The position numbers and the translations under genes are program-made. A stretch of 64,000 bases of DNA from Methylococcaceae bacterium (GTDB lineage: Bacteria > Pseudomonadota > Gammaproteobacteria > Methylococcales > Methylomonadaceae), in assembly GCA_021647585.1 (NCBI GenBank), contig JAKIUK010000002.1:1-64000 (forward strand), written 5' to 3'. Below, piece by piece: positions 25,602 to 34,932 of this stretch. Every line of letters begins with the position of its first letter. Position 1 is the stretch's first letter. The notes under the pieces are model-generated. The model searched no databases. It worked only from the letters and a program-made list of their open reading frames with translations, and was not told the origin of the DNA.

Positions 25602-27537
25602 GTTCCCCACTCTCCTTGCGATATCGTTTGTCACACGCTGCGACTAAACCACCTACACCCATAAAAACAGCTCCAAACCAAATCCAGCGAATAAAAGATT
25701 TATAATAAACTCTTAAACTCCATGCACCTTGATTGCCTAATGGCTCACCTATAGCTACAAACAGATCTCTAAACAGCCCTGCATCAATTGCAGCTTCGGT
25801 CATAGGCATTTTCTGAACACGATATTCTCTTTTTTGAGGCTCAAGTTCTGCTACCTGCTCTCCATCGAATGTAACTGTTAAAGCCCCTTCCTGAGCATCA
25901 TAATTAGGACCTTCGGTAACTTTCACGCCATGAAATTTAAAAACATATCCCGCCATATCCAAGGTATCATCGGGTTCCATCTTGACATCTTTCTCGATGC
26001 TATAGGTAGAAGTGTAAGTAATTCCAATCACAAAAACAGCAATACCTATATGTGCAATAGTCATCCCGTAAAAACTGGCAGGAATACTACGTAAACGTTG
26101 CCAACTTAGGCCTTGTATACCTAACCGATCTTTAAATGATAAACCAACTGTTGCGAGAGTCCAGAATGCCAATGAAGTACCTAGTCCGGCTGCCCAAGAA
26201 TAAAAAGGCATCATTAAAGGAATTAAAAAACCTCCGCCTAAACAAAAAGCAAGCATGCCTTTTAATCGCAAGCTTAGCGATTTTATATCATCCCTTTTCC
26301 AGCGTATTAGCATGCCTATACCAACAAAAAAAGCTAATGGTGCCATTAAAGGAATAAACACTGCATTAAAATACGGAGGACCAACGGATATTTTACCTAG
26401 TCCTAAAGCATCAACAACTAATGGGTAAAGAGTACCTAATAAAATAGTAGCTGCGGTAACAACTAGTAAAACATTATTCATTAGTAAAGCTGATTCTTTG
26501 GAAATCAACTCAAAAGTCACACTATTTTTTACCTGTGGAGCCCTAATGGCATAAAGCAACAACGAGCCACCAACAACAATAGCCAGAAAAACAAGAATAA
26601 ATAAACCACGTGTTGGATCACTGGCAAACGCATGTACAGAGGTTAAAACACCAGAGCGAACCAGAAATGTACCTAATAGACTTAAAGAAAAAGCAAAAAT
26701 AGCAAGTAACACTGTCCAGGTTTTAAAAACGCCTCTTTTTTCGCTGGCAGCTAAAGAATGAATCAATGCTGTACCGACTAGCCAAGGCATAAAGGATGCA
26801 TTTTCTACTGGATCCCAAAACCACCAGCCACCCCAACCTAATTCGTAATAAGCCCACCAACTACCTAAGGCAATGCCGAAAGTTAAAAACATCCAGGCTA
26901 AATTAGTCCAAGGTCTCGACCACCTTGCCCAGGCAGAATCAAGTCGACCTTCCAATAATGCAGCAATGGAAAAAGCAAAAGCCACAGAAAACCCGACATA
27001 GCCCATATATAACATCGGAGGATGAATTGCTAATCCTGGGTCTTGTAACAATGGGTTTAAATCTTTGCCTTCAAATGGTGTAGGAAATAGTCGTTCAAAA
27101 GGGTTGGATGTTAATAATATAAAAAGCAAAAAACCAATGCTAATCAAGCCCATCACCCCTAAAACACGAGCAATTGTAGTTTCCGGAATGTTTTTGCTAA
27201 AAGTAGCAAGTAACATTGTCCATATTGACAAAACTAATGCCCACAATAGTAAAGAACCCTCATGAGCCCCCCAAACTCCCGAAATCAAATAAATAGTGGG
27301 TAATGCAGTATTTGAATTTTGTGCTACATACATGACTGAAAAGTCATGTACTAAAAAAGAATAAGTTAAACAACAATAAGAAAGAAATATAAAAAAAAAC
27401 TGAGCATATGCGGATGGCCTGGCAACAGCGATCCAGCCTTCTATATTACGGTGAGCACCTATAATAGGAAGCAGACTTTGAGTAACAGCCATAAATAATG
27501 CAATGATCAAACAAAAATGACCTAATTCGGCAATCAT
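25588..27537 (-). CDS. ccmF: Cytochrome c haem lyase subunit CcmF
   Basis: This 649-residue inner-membrane protein attaches haem from holo-CcmE to apocytochrome c with CcmH and CcmI. It has about 15 transmembrane segments. The haem-handling WWD motif is complete (GWGGWWFWDPVENASFMPW near residue 230), and flanking periplasmic His residues sit in family positions (PPMLYMGYVG, TSVHAFASDP). Length is as expected. It starts 2 bases after the ccmE stop and overlaps ccmG. Confidence 0.97.
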   Translation of the reverse strand: MIAELGHFCLIIALFMAVTQSLLPIIGAHRNIEGWIAVARPSAYAQFFFIFLSYCCLTYSFLVHDFSVMYVAQNSNTALPTIYLISGVWGAHEGSLLLWALVLSIWTMLLATFSKNIPETTIARVLGVMGLISIGFLLFILLTSNPFERLFPTPFEGKDLNPLLQDPGLAIHPPMLYMGYVGFSVAFAFSIAALLEGRLDSAWARWSRPWTNLAWMFLTFGIALGSWWAYYELGWGGWWFWDPVENASFMPWLVGTALIHSLAASEKRGVFKTWTVLLAIFAFSLSLLGTFLVRSGVLTSVHAFASDPTRGLFILVFLAIVVGGSLLLYAIRAPQVKNSVTFELISKESALLMNNVLLVVTAATILLGTLYPLVVDALGLGKISVGPPYFNAVFIPLMAPLAFFVGIGMLIRWKRDDIKSLSLRLKGMLAFCLGGGFLIPLMMPFYSWAAGLGTSLAFWTLATVGLSFKDRLGIQGLSWQRLRSIPASFYGMTIAHIGIAVFVIGITYTSTYSIEKDVKMEPDDTLDMAGYVFKFHGVKVTEGPNYDAQEGALTVTFDGEQVAELEPQKREYRVQKMPMTEAAIDAGLFRDLFVAIGEPLGNQGAWSLRVYYKSFIRWIWFGAVFMGVGGLVAACDKRYRKESGEHANG

Positions 27538-27539
27538 AA

Positions 27540-27986
27540 TTATTTCCCCATTTTAGCTTGTTGTGCTGGTTTTTTTAAACTATCCGCAACTTCTGGTGGC
27601 ATATAGTTTTCATCGTGTTTCGCCAATACTTCTTCAGCCACAAAAACACCTCCTTTATTCAATCGCCCATTTGCTACGATACCCTGGCCTTCTCTGAACA
27701 AATCAGGCAAAATTCCTGTGTATTCCACTGTCACAACTTTACTGAAATCGGTTAAATCAAAACGTACCATGATGCCGTCATTTGGTCTGGATATACTGCC
27801 TTCAACAACCATGCCTCCCAAACGGAATTTGGCCTCTTTAGGTGCTTGTCCCTCTGCAACTTCTGTCGTTGAAAAAAAGTACATTAAATTATCATTAAAA
27901 GAATTTAATGCAAATGTTGCGGCAGTTCCTACGCCAGCAACCATTAATAAAATCAGAATCAATCGTTGTCGTCTTACCGGTGTCAT
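27540..27986 (-). CDS. ccmE: Periplasmic haem chaperone CcmE
   Basis: This 148-residue protein binds haem covalently through the His in VLAKHDENYMPPEV near residue 128 and carries it from CcmC to CcmF. A single N-terminal anchor (LILILLMVAGVGTAATFAL) is followed by the OB-fold body (RLGGMVVEGSISR, VEYTGILPDLFREGQGIVA). The adjacent Tyr of the HxxxY motif is present. It overlaps ccmD by 4 bases. Confidence 0.97.
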   Translation of the reverse strand: MTPVRRQRLILILLMVAGVGTAATFALNSFNDNLMYFFSTTEVAEGQAPKEAKFRLGGMVVEGSISRPNDGIMVRFDLTDFSKVVTVEYTGILPDLFREGQGIVANGRLNKGGVFVAEEVLAKHDENYMPPEVADSLKKPAQQAKMGK

Positions 27987-28150
27987 TTCTTAACTCGCTT
28001 TTGTTTTAATGCTAATTCACGTAAAAATTGTTTTCTTTGTATCAGTGGTAATACAACATTCATTACCAAGACAACAAAACCTATTCCATAAGCAGTCCAG
28101 ACATAAAACCCGTAACCACCCATTGCCAGGAATTCATCAAAGCTATTCAT
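27983..28150 (-). CDS. ccmD: Cytochrome c maturation protein CcmD
   Basis: This 55-residue one-helix membrane protein releases holo-CcmE from the CcmABC complex. The start MNSFDEFLAMGGYGFYVW fits the family, including the conserved YVWxAYG segment. The ATG at 28150 has GGAGG eight bases upstream; a start at 28180 would sit within the end of ccmC. The 4-base overlaps with ccmC (ATGA) and ccmE show tight translational coupling. Confidence 0.93.
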   Translation of the reverse strand: MNSFDEFLAMGGYGFYVWTAYGIGFVVLVMNVVLPLIQRKQFLRELALKQKRVKK

Positions 28151-28908
28151 GTTTTTGCCTCCAATAACTTTTTCACCCATTGGGTATTTTGTTCGCGTTT
28201 CAATATCTCTACTTTAGCCGTCTGTAGCATAGCAATGGCATAATAAAATTTAAATGCAACAGCCATAACTAACAGAGGAATTAACATATCCACATGAATG
28301 GATGGTTTATCCATTTTTGAGACAGTTGGCCCTTGATGCAAGGTATTCCACCATTGCACTGAGTAATGAATAATAGGGATATTAACAACGCCAACCAATG
28401 CTAGAATTGCCACTGCTCGCGCTGCAGTTCTTTTATCCTCAATAGCACCATACAAGCTGATGACACCCAGATACAAAAATAATAAAATAAGTTCAGAGGT
28501 TAATCTGGCATCCCACACCCACCATGTTCCCCACATGGGTTTACCCCATAAAGAACCCGTCACTAATGCAACAAAAGTAAAACTGGCGCCAATAGGCGCA
28601 CTGCTTATCATCACAACTTCAGCTATTTTCATCCGCCAAATCAAACTAATTGCTCCCGCCATTGCCATGATCACGTAAATAAATAATGACATCCAGGCGG
28701 CAGGCACATGGAGATAGATAATTCTATAACTATCACCTTGTTGGTAATCAGTAGGGGCTAAATATAATCCCGCATATAAACCATAAGCCAGTAATAAAAG
28801 AAAAATAGCAATTAACCAGGGTAATAATTTATCGGTAAAACTGTAAAAATGTGGCGGAGATGCCATTCTGTGATAAAAACGAAGTATTGGAGCAGGAACG
28901 ATGGACAT
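28147..28908 (-). CDS. ccmC: Haem exporter/loader CcmC
   Basis: This 253-residue protein with six transmembrane segments transfers haem to CcmE. The WWD-type motif GTWWVWDARLTSELIL lies near residue 126 and the conserved histidines occur in YLHVPAAW and HYSVQWWNTLHQG. Length and motif order are standard. It follows ccmB by 31 bases. Confidence 0.97.
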   Translation of the reverse strand: MSIVPAPILRFYHRMASPPHFYSFTDKLLPWLIAIFLLLLAYGLYAGLYLAPTDYQQGDSYRIIYLHVPAAWMSLFIYVIMAMAGAISLIWRMKIAEVVMISSAPIGASFTFVALVTGSLWGKPMWGTWWVWDARLTSELILLFLYLGVISLYGAIEDKRTAARAVAILALVGVVNIPIIHYSVQWWNTLHQGPTVSKMDKPSIHVDMLIPLLVMAVAFKFYYAIAMLQTAKVEILKREQNTQWVKKLLEAKT

Positions 28909-28939
28909 AAATTAGTTTTGTTTTTAAGAAAAATAAAAA

Positions 28940-29614
28940 TTAACTCACACTCATCTTTAAAGCCGATGCAGCCGGTAAAGGCGCTAAAACAACGGACATT
29001 AATAGAATTGCAATGAGTATATTGATTTGTGCATCAACAGTCTGGCCATTACCTGCCATTTCAACTGCATTACTAGCAAAAATTAAAACCGGTACATAAA
29101 GTGGTAAAACAAGTAATGATAAAATCATGCCTCCCCTACGAAGTCCAACCGTTAATGAAACACCAATCGAACCAATTAAACTTAAAACCGGTGTAGCTAA
29201 GACCAATGTTATCAATAAAGTTCCCAAAGCCTGTTCTGGTAATCCCAAAAAAACAGCTAATAAAGGTGCAATAATTAACAAAGGCAAGCCAGTAACTAAC
29301 CAGTGGGCAATGATTTTACCCAACACCAAAATTGTTAAAGGATGGGAGCTCAATAACATTTGCTCTAAAGAACCATCATCAAAATCCGAGCGGAATAGGC
29401 TATCCAGTGAAAGCATCACGGCAAGTAATGCCGACACCCAGATAACACCCGGTGCCATTGCTTGCAATAATTTGGTGTTCGCACCCACTCCTAGAGGAAA
29501 TAGAGTAACAACCAATATAAAGAAAAAAACCGGGTTTGCTATTTCTGCCCGTCGACGAAACGCCAAAATCAAATCACGCCGAACAACGGCAAAAAAAGCA
29601 GTAATCAATGACAT
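28940..29614 (-). CDS. ccmB: Cytochrome c maturation ABC permease CcmB
   Basis: This 224-residue protein with six transmembrane segments is the membrane part of the CcmAB ATPase, which powers release of holo-CcmE. The family opening FFAVVRRDLILAFRRRAEIA and the interior SLDSLFRSDFDDGSLEQMLL are present. It overlaps the end of ccmA by 10 bases. Confidence 0.96.
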   Translation of the reverse strand: MSLITAFFAVVRRDLILAFRRRAEIANPVFFFILVVTLFPLGVGANTKLLQAMAPGVIWVSALLAVMLSLDSLFRSDFDDGSLEQMLLSSHPLTILVLGKIIAHWLVTGLPLLIIAPLLAVFLGLPEQALGTLLITLVLATPVLSLIGSIGVSLTVGLRRGGMILSLLVLPLYVPVLIFASNAVEMAGNGQTVDAQINILIAILLMSVVLAPLPAASALKMSVS

Positions 29615-30243
29615 AAAGATAAATTTATTTTCTGTACTTCGGTTTCGTGTAAATATAAATCATGATGCGAGGTTAAAATAATCATGCCACCCGCGCATAT
29701 ATGTTCGTGCATTAAGGATTCTATTAATTTAATGCCTTCTTTATCTATAGACGTAAAGGGTTCATCAAGAACCCATAGACTATTTCTGGTAATCAACAGC
29801 CGGGCAAGTGACAAACGACGTTTTTGACCCGCTGACAAAGATTGCACAATTGAATCGTCATACCCCGCAAGATGAACCTTATCTAAAGCCTGTTCGATAG
29901 AATAGTTACCTGCCACGCTGAGCGCTAAAGACATTTTTAGATTTTCAACCACAGTTAACTCTTTTTTTACACCATCAAGGTGCCCAACATAAGCCATTTC
30001 TGCAAAAAAATCACTATCCTTTATTGGCGTATTGCACCAAATTATATCTCCGGCATCTTGCTCCCTGAAACCACAAATAATACGCAACAAAGAGGTTTTG
30101 CCACTGCCATTTTTACCTTCTAAAAGCAAAACCTGATTATTGTTAAGCGTGAAGTCCAGTCCTTCAAACAATATTCGATCATCTCGAATACAACTTAAGT
30201 TTCTCACTTCGAATGATCTGTTTTCCAGGGTAAGGGAATCCAT
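29605..30243 (-). CDS. ccmA: Cytochrome c maturation ABC ATPase CcmA
   Basis: This 212-residue ATPase has Walker A GKNGSGKTS, signature LSAGQKRRLSLARL, Walker B LWVLDEPF and the switch His in ILTSHHD. It is the first gene of the ccm operon, which runs in the canonical order A-B-C-D-E-F-G and then jumps to I. The upstream 284 bases contain a dispersed repeat and no other gene. Confidence 0.97.
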   Translation of the reverse strand: MDSLTLENRSFEVRNLSCIRDDRILFEGLDFTLNNNQVLLLEGKNGSGKTSLLRIICGFREQDAGDIIWCNTPIKDSDFFAEMAYVGHLDGVKKELTVVENLKMSLALSVAGNYSIEQALDKVHLAGYDDSIVQSLSAGQKRRLSLARLLITRNSLWVLDEPFTSIDKEGIKLIESLMHEHICAGGMIILTSHHDLYLHETEVQKINLSLCH

Positions 30244-30345
30244 AATTGTGTTAATTTACTTGCTCAAACGAACTGAGCATAATATCAGCAACACAGATAT
30301 TTTCCCAGTCACTCTAGTTAATAATTATATAAAATGACTATTAAG

Positions 30346-30437
30346 CTATCGCAGGTTACTCTCAATTTTAACGTTTATAGGATAACTTCACAAACGGTGT
30401 CATTCCGACCAGAAGGAGCAACCTTGAGTCGAAATGA
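30346..30437. repeat. Dispersed repeat family 1, copy B
   Basis: CTATCGCAGGTTACTCTCAA opens a ~73-base stretch nearly identical to 49248-49320, ending in GTCATTCCGACCAG. The following right half is shrunken (GAGTCGAAATGA), so the hairpin is weaker than in copy A. It lies between ccmA and the diguanylate cyclase gene. Confidence 0.85.
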
Positions 30438-30527
30438 GGTGTTCACGATGGTAATAATGACTGTTCATGAGAATACGCACCACCTTAATACAACAAGAGA
30501 TACAACATGGGATTATACAACTGTGAC

Positions 30528-31661
30528 TTAAGATGCCTTTAAAGATCTCGCAACTGCGTCATAAACAAGGTCTCCATTCGAGACCCTGTCCCTGCCATTT
30601 TTCTTGGCTAAATATAAAGCAGAATCTGCAGAATGAATTAAATGAGTTGCAATCTCGGCTGAACTTATAGAAGGTGATCTACTCGGTTGGTAGGTAGCCA
30701 AACCAATGGAAATAGTTACATTAAAATCTTGCTCATTATTCATTAACGGGAGATCTTTAATGCTCTGTCTAATCCTTTCAGCTATATCACAAGCCATGAT
30801 TTCAGGTATATTTGATAACAATGCAACGAATTCTTCACCGCCATAACGTGCCAATATATCATTACTCCTTAACTGTTCTTTAATAGCACCAGCAACCAAA
30901 GCCAAAACATAATCTCCCACCTGATGTCCATAGCTGTCATTTATAGATTTAAAATGATCAATATCCAGAAACAGACAACTTAACGGCTCATCAAGTCGTT
31001 GACTTCTGTCGAGTTCTTCACCAATTCGCTGTTCTAAAAAACGTCTGTTATTTACGCCAGTTAAGGTATCAATAAGACTGGTACGCCGCATCATCTCAAA
31101 ATTCAAATTATTTTCAAGACAAATACTGACTACAGACGCTAAATGTTCGATAAAGTCGGTGGCCATCGCATTGACAAACCTATTCGGTGTATAACTACCA
31201 AAATTTAACGAGCCAAGAAATTTACGCCGACGAGATAACGGAATAATAGCAACTGAAACGGGTTTTCTATCTAAATTCTGAAAAAAACCAGCACAATTGG
31301 ACTGTTTATATGCCCCAAGAAATGGACATGGAGACTGACCAAATTTACTTTTTAATAACTCTTGATCTTCTAGCAATATAAAACCATCATTACTTTGATA
31401 ATCATAGTCATCATCATTTAGAAAACCAGAAATCTCACCTTTCTCATCAACTAAACAAAAACTGATCACATCCAGATCAAAAAATGTTTTGGCATCTTCC
31501 AATAGCTGATCAATCATTTCAGATAACGAATTAAGATTCAGTAATTTCATTTCAAAAACCTGGAATCGCTTTAGCGTCAGACTATTTTGTTGCACCCGAT
31601 CCAACATGGAATCCAAATGACTTTGTAAGACACATAAGTCTGTTGTAATATCTTCTTCCAA
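30528..31661 (-). CDS. Diguanylate cyclase with N-terminal DUF484/GAF-like domain
   Basis: This 377-residue cytoplasmic protein has a DUF484/GAF-like sensory region at ~1-200 and a GGDEF domain at ~210-370. The signature loop is YGGEEF and the metal site is FLDIDHFKSINDSYGH, so it should make cyclic di-GMP. An upstream RxxD inhibitory site is not obvious; the residues before the loop read LRSNDILARYG, which includes RSND five residues ahead and could serve as one. No transmembrane helix is present, so it senses an internal signal. No target gene is nearby. Confidence 0.93.
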   Translation of the reverse strand: MEEDITTDLCVLQSHLDSMLDRVQQNSLTLKRFQVFEMKLLNLNSLSEMIDQLLEDAKTFFDLDVISFCLVDEKGEISGFLNDDDYDYQSNDGFILLEDQELLKSKFGQSPCPFLGAYKQSNCAGFFQNLDRKPVSVAIIPLSRRRKFLGSLNFGSYTPNRFVNAMATDFIEHLASVVSICLENNLNFEMMRRTSLIDTLTGVNNRRFLEQRIGEELDRSQRLDEPLSCLFLDIDHFKSINDSYGHQVGDYVLALVAGAIKEQLRSNDILARYGGEEFVALLSNIPEIMACDIAERIRQSIKDLPLMNNEQDFNVTISIGLATYQPSRSPSISSAEIATHLIHSADSALYLAKKNGRDRVSNGDLVYDAVARSLKAS

Positions 31662-31817
31662 GCTAATTTCTCATGATCTGATCCACCGCGTTAAATAGTA
31701 GCAGTTAAATACAAATTTACAAAACCTTTAACAACTAAGATAAAGTTCTTCATGCTAGAATTAACAGATATTTTGTATTGAGTTGAATTCACATTAAATG
31801 CTTGCAAAACAAAGCTA

Positions 31818-31967
31818 TTAATTCTACTTTGTTAGATTATAAATGTAGAGTGCGTTGCACGCACCAATATTATTTTTTATCCTTCCTTTGCCAAAATGGT
31901 GCGTATAACACACTCTACGAAGATACTTTTGTATAGTATCCCTTCAAATGTGGCAAAGTAGAATTAA
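31818..31967. repeat. Nested repeat: hairpin element inserted in a second inverted-repeat element
   Basis: The outer ends TTAATTCTACTTTG (31818-31831) and CAAAGTAGAATTAA (31954-31967) are perfect 14-base inverted repeats. Inside, 31845-31918 is a second element with 22-base ends GTAGAGTGCGTTGCACGCACC... that pair with three mismatches. The related copy at 60503-60570 lacks this inner segment, which shows the order of insertion. The rest of the 31662-32061 spacer carries no other gene. Confidence 0.85.
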
Positions 31968-32061
31968 ATAGTTTTTTCAGTTTTCCACAATGCTAAGGAG
32001 CGAGGATTTAATAACTGCTACAAATAAACATGTTAACCACACTACTAACAAACTTTTATTA

Positions 32062-34083
32062 ATGACAGCCTCTGTAGAAGACCAAATATCAAAATTACGA
32101 GAGCAAATCATGCTTCATAATTCTTCTTATTATACCCATGATAACCCTATTATTACAGATGCTGAATACGACAGGCTAATACAAAAATTACAAAAATTAG
32201 AGTCTAAACACCCAGAGCTTATTAGCCCGGATTCGCCGACCCAAAAAGTAGGTGGCACTGTTTTAGATGGTTTTAGTAAAATCAACCACGAAGTACCGAT
32301 GTTGTCATTGGATAATGTGTTTTCCAGTGAAGAATTATCTGATTTTATTACTCGCATAAATAATCGATTAAACGTCTCCGAAGAACCCGTGTTTTGCGCT
32401 GAACCAAAACTTGATGGACTTGCCATTAGTTTGCTTTATCAAAATGGACAATTAGTCAGAGCAGCGACCAGAGGCGATGGAAATGTTGGCGAAGATGTGA
32501 CTCATAATGTAAAAACCATTAAAAATATCCCCCATATACTAAAGGGTAAAGAAATACCTGAAACTATTGAAATAAGGGGTGAAGTGGTTATGCCATTAGC
32601 TGCTTTTAATGCCTATAACCAACAAGCAAAAGACCAGGGCGAAAAAGGCTTTGTAAATCCCCGAAATGCAGCCGCTGGAAGCTTGCGACAGCTTGATTCT
32701 ACAATAACAGCCAAAAGACCATTAGCTTTTTACAGTTATGGTATTGGTTTAATAAAAAATGGCGTGTTAGCTAACAGTCATTACCAAAGATTACTACAAT
32801 TAAAGGAATGGGGGCTGCCTGTTACTGATGAAATAGAACTTAAATCAGGTTCGAAAGGCTGTATGGAATATTATCATTCTCTTTTAGAATTACGTGACTC
32901 ACTTCCCTATGAAATAGATGGAATTGTTTATAAAATTGATGACATTAAATTACAACAACAATTAGGTTTTGTCTCACGTGCACCACGTTGGGCTATAGCA
33001 CATAAATTTCCTGCCCAGGAACAGCAAACAACTTTACTTGATGTGGAATTTCAAGTTGGACGCACTGGGGCAATCACACCTGTAGCCATCCTGGAACCCA
33101 TCTTTGTTGGCGGAGTAACCATTAGTAGAGCCAGTTTGCATAATCAAGATGAAATTGAACGTTTGGGGGTAAAAATTGGTGATACTGTTGTGGTAAGACG
33201 TGCTGCAGATGTAATCCCTCAAATCACCCGTTCTCTCGCTGATACACACACTACCTCTAAAGATATTGTATTTCCCAGTCATTGCCCTGTCTGTCAATCT
33301 GAAATTGAAAGGATTGAAGGTGAAGCAGTTGCACGTTGTAGTGGTGGCCTATACTGTGTAGCACAACGTAAAGAGGCCATTCAATATTTTGCTTCCCGTA
33401 AAGCACTGAATATTGATGGTTTAGGTGAAAAAGTAGCAGAACAATTGGTGGATGAAGGGTTAATACACAATCCAGCCGACCTGTTTGCATTAACAACAGA
33501 GCAATTAATCGATTTAGAAAGGATGGGGCCTAAAAAAGCTGAAAATCTAATTCGAGCTCTAACAAAATCTAAACAAACCACATTAGCAAAATTTCTACTT
33601 GCTCTTGGTATTAGAGAAGTGGGGGAAGCTACTGCAAAAAATTTAGCAGAATACTTTTTAACACTAGACGCTTTAAAACAGGCTGATGTAGAAACTTTGC
33701 AAGAAGTGGATGATGTTGGGGAAATAGTAGCTAAACATGTGGAATATTTTTTCCGTCAACCACATAATCTTGAAGTCATTGATGCATTGATTAATGCAGG
33801 AATTCATTGGCCTGCTATTCTCCCCAAAGAACAAAAAGCATTACCTTTAGCGGGGAAAACCTATGTCCTGACTGGTACCTTAAATCAGATGAAGAGAAAT
33901 GAGGCCAAGGCATCACTGCAAACACTGGGTGCCAAAGTATCAGGAAGCGTATCAGCAAAAACCGACTGTGTGGTGGTAGGTGAATCAGCTGGCTCAAAAT
34001 TAACCAAAGCTCAGGAATTAAATATTCCAGTCATAGATGAAAATGAATTAATACTTTTATTTCAAACTCATAATATTGAGTGA
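32062..34083 (+). CDS. ligA: NAD-dependent DNA ligase LigA
   Basis: This 673-residue enzyme seals nicks in DNA using NAD+. The adenylated lysine is in the motif AEPKLDGLAISLLY near residue 117. The nucleotidyl-transferase motifs, the four-Cys zinc finger (HCPVCQSEIERI ... CSGGLYC), helix-hairpin-helix repeats and a C-terminal BRCT domain (GKTYVLTGTLNQMKRNEA) follow in order. I chose the ATG at 32062 because translation from there aligns with the E. coli start; an in-frame ATG at 31990 adds 24 residues. Neither has a strong ribosome-binding site. Confidence 0.96.
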   Translation: MTASVEDQISKLREQIMLHNSSYYTHDNPIITDAEYDRLIQKLQKLESKHPELISPDSPTQKVGGTVLDGFSKINHEVPMLSLDNVFSSEELSDFITRINNRLNVSEEPVFCAEPKLDGLAISLLYQNGQLVRAATRGDGNVGEDVTHNVKTIKNIPHILKGKEIPETIEIRGEVVMPLAAFNAYNQQAKDQGEKGFVNPRNAAAGSLRQLDSTITAKRPLAFYSYGIGLIKNGVLANSHYQRLLQLKEWGLPVTDEIELKSGSKGCMEYYHSLLELRDSLPYEIDGIVYKIDDIKLQQQLGFVSRAPRWAIAHKFPAQEQQTTLLDVEFQVGRTGAITPVAILEPIFVGGVTISRASLHNQDEIERLGVKIGDTVVVRRAADVIPQITRSLADTHTTSKDIVFPSHCPVCQSEIERIEGEAVARCSGGLYCVAQRKEAIQYFASRKALNIDGLGEKVAEQLVDEGLIHNPADLFALTTEQLIDLERMGPKKAENLIRALTKSKQTTLAKFLLALGIREVGEATAKNLAEYFLTLDALKQADVETLQEVDDVGEIVAKHVEYFFRQPHNLEVIDALINAGIHWPAILPKEQKALPLAGKTYVLTGTLNQMKRNEAKASLQTLGAKVSGSVSAKTDCVVVGESAGSKLTKAQELNIPVIDENELILLFQTHNIE

Positions 34084-34109
34084 CTCAAATATATTCGCGT
34101 CATCACCAA

Positions 34110-34631
34110 TCAATATTTCGATTTCGCAAGATACCCTTCTGCACTAACTGGCACACCTTCTGGTAGTAAAATAACACCCAGCTCAGCCATTGCTTTTTTA
34201 TAGACCTTGCGTTTAAAGTAAATCACATCTTGGAGTGGGTGCCAATAATCCACCCATTTCCAACCATCAAACTCTTGTTTTTCACCACAGTCAAAACGAA
34301 CAACAGTTTCATCGCTAACTAAACGCAAAATATACCAAATTTGCTTCTGACCTATACATAAGGGCAAAGAGTTTTTCCTTATGTATTTTTCAGGTAATTT
34401 ATACCGTAACCAGTAACGTGTCCGGCCCAATAACTGAACATGTTCAGCCTGTAGCCCTGTTTCTTCCCATAACTCACGGTACATCGCAGCCTCCGGGTCT
34501 TCATTACAATCAATACCACCTTGTGGAAATTGCCAGGAATTAACACCTTTCCTTTTTGCCCAGAACACACGCCCCTCGTCATTGCAAAGGATAATTCCGA
34601 CATTGGGCCGATATCCTTTAAAGTCAATCAT
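34110..34631 (-). CDS. rppH: RNA pyrophosphohydrolase RppH
   Basis: This 173-residue Nudix hydrolase removes pyrophosphate from the 5' end of triphosphorylated RNA and triggers decay. The Nudix box reads GGIDCNEDPEAAMYRELWEE with the family's terminal TG. The N terminus IDFKGYRPNVGIILCNDEGR is typical. It converges on ligA, with stops 26 bases apart. Confidence 0.96.
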   Translation of the reverse strand: MIDFKGYRPNVGIILCNDEGRVFWAKRKGVNSWQFPQGGIDCNEDPEAAMYRELWEETGLQAEHVQLLGRTRYWLRYKLPEKYIRKNSLPLCIGQKQIWYILRLVSDETVVRFDCGEKQEFDGWKWVDYWHPLQDVIYFKRKVYKKAMAELGVILLPEGVPVSAEGYLAKSKY

Positions 34632-34932
34632 TTAAAATAAAACCTGTATTAGCTTCCCTCTTTATTTAATTTTCTCAGGCATTACAGTCTTCATTCGCTT
34701 AGTTTTATTTCGTTTTAACACCCATGAATTATAACTAGTAGCAAAAATAAGATTCGTCCCTTGCAGGAACAAAATAAAATACTGTAAATTTCAGAGATTT
34801 TTTTATCCCTGCTTTGCCTCGATGGTAAAATTATCTAAATAGGTCAGTATTAAAATTAATAGCATCATTGTTCCATAAAAGAACTACTGATGCTATAGGC
34901 CTTTAAATTTATTTTCCAAATAGGATTTAACT
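34632..34932. other. Spacer between rppH and the HAD gene with one hairpin
   Basis: It holds no gene. A hairpin at 34859-34896 has perfect 9-base arms (ATAGCATCA/TGATGCTAT) plus an inner GTTC/GAAC pair, 36 bases before the HAD start codon. It could affect leader RNA folding; no T run follows. Confidence 0.6.

Noticed and set aside
29127..29681. 184-codon plus-strand frame opposite ccmB
   Set aside because: Covers clear ccmB/ccmA coding sequence; its lysine- and asparagine-rich translation has no fold signature.
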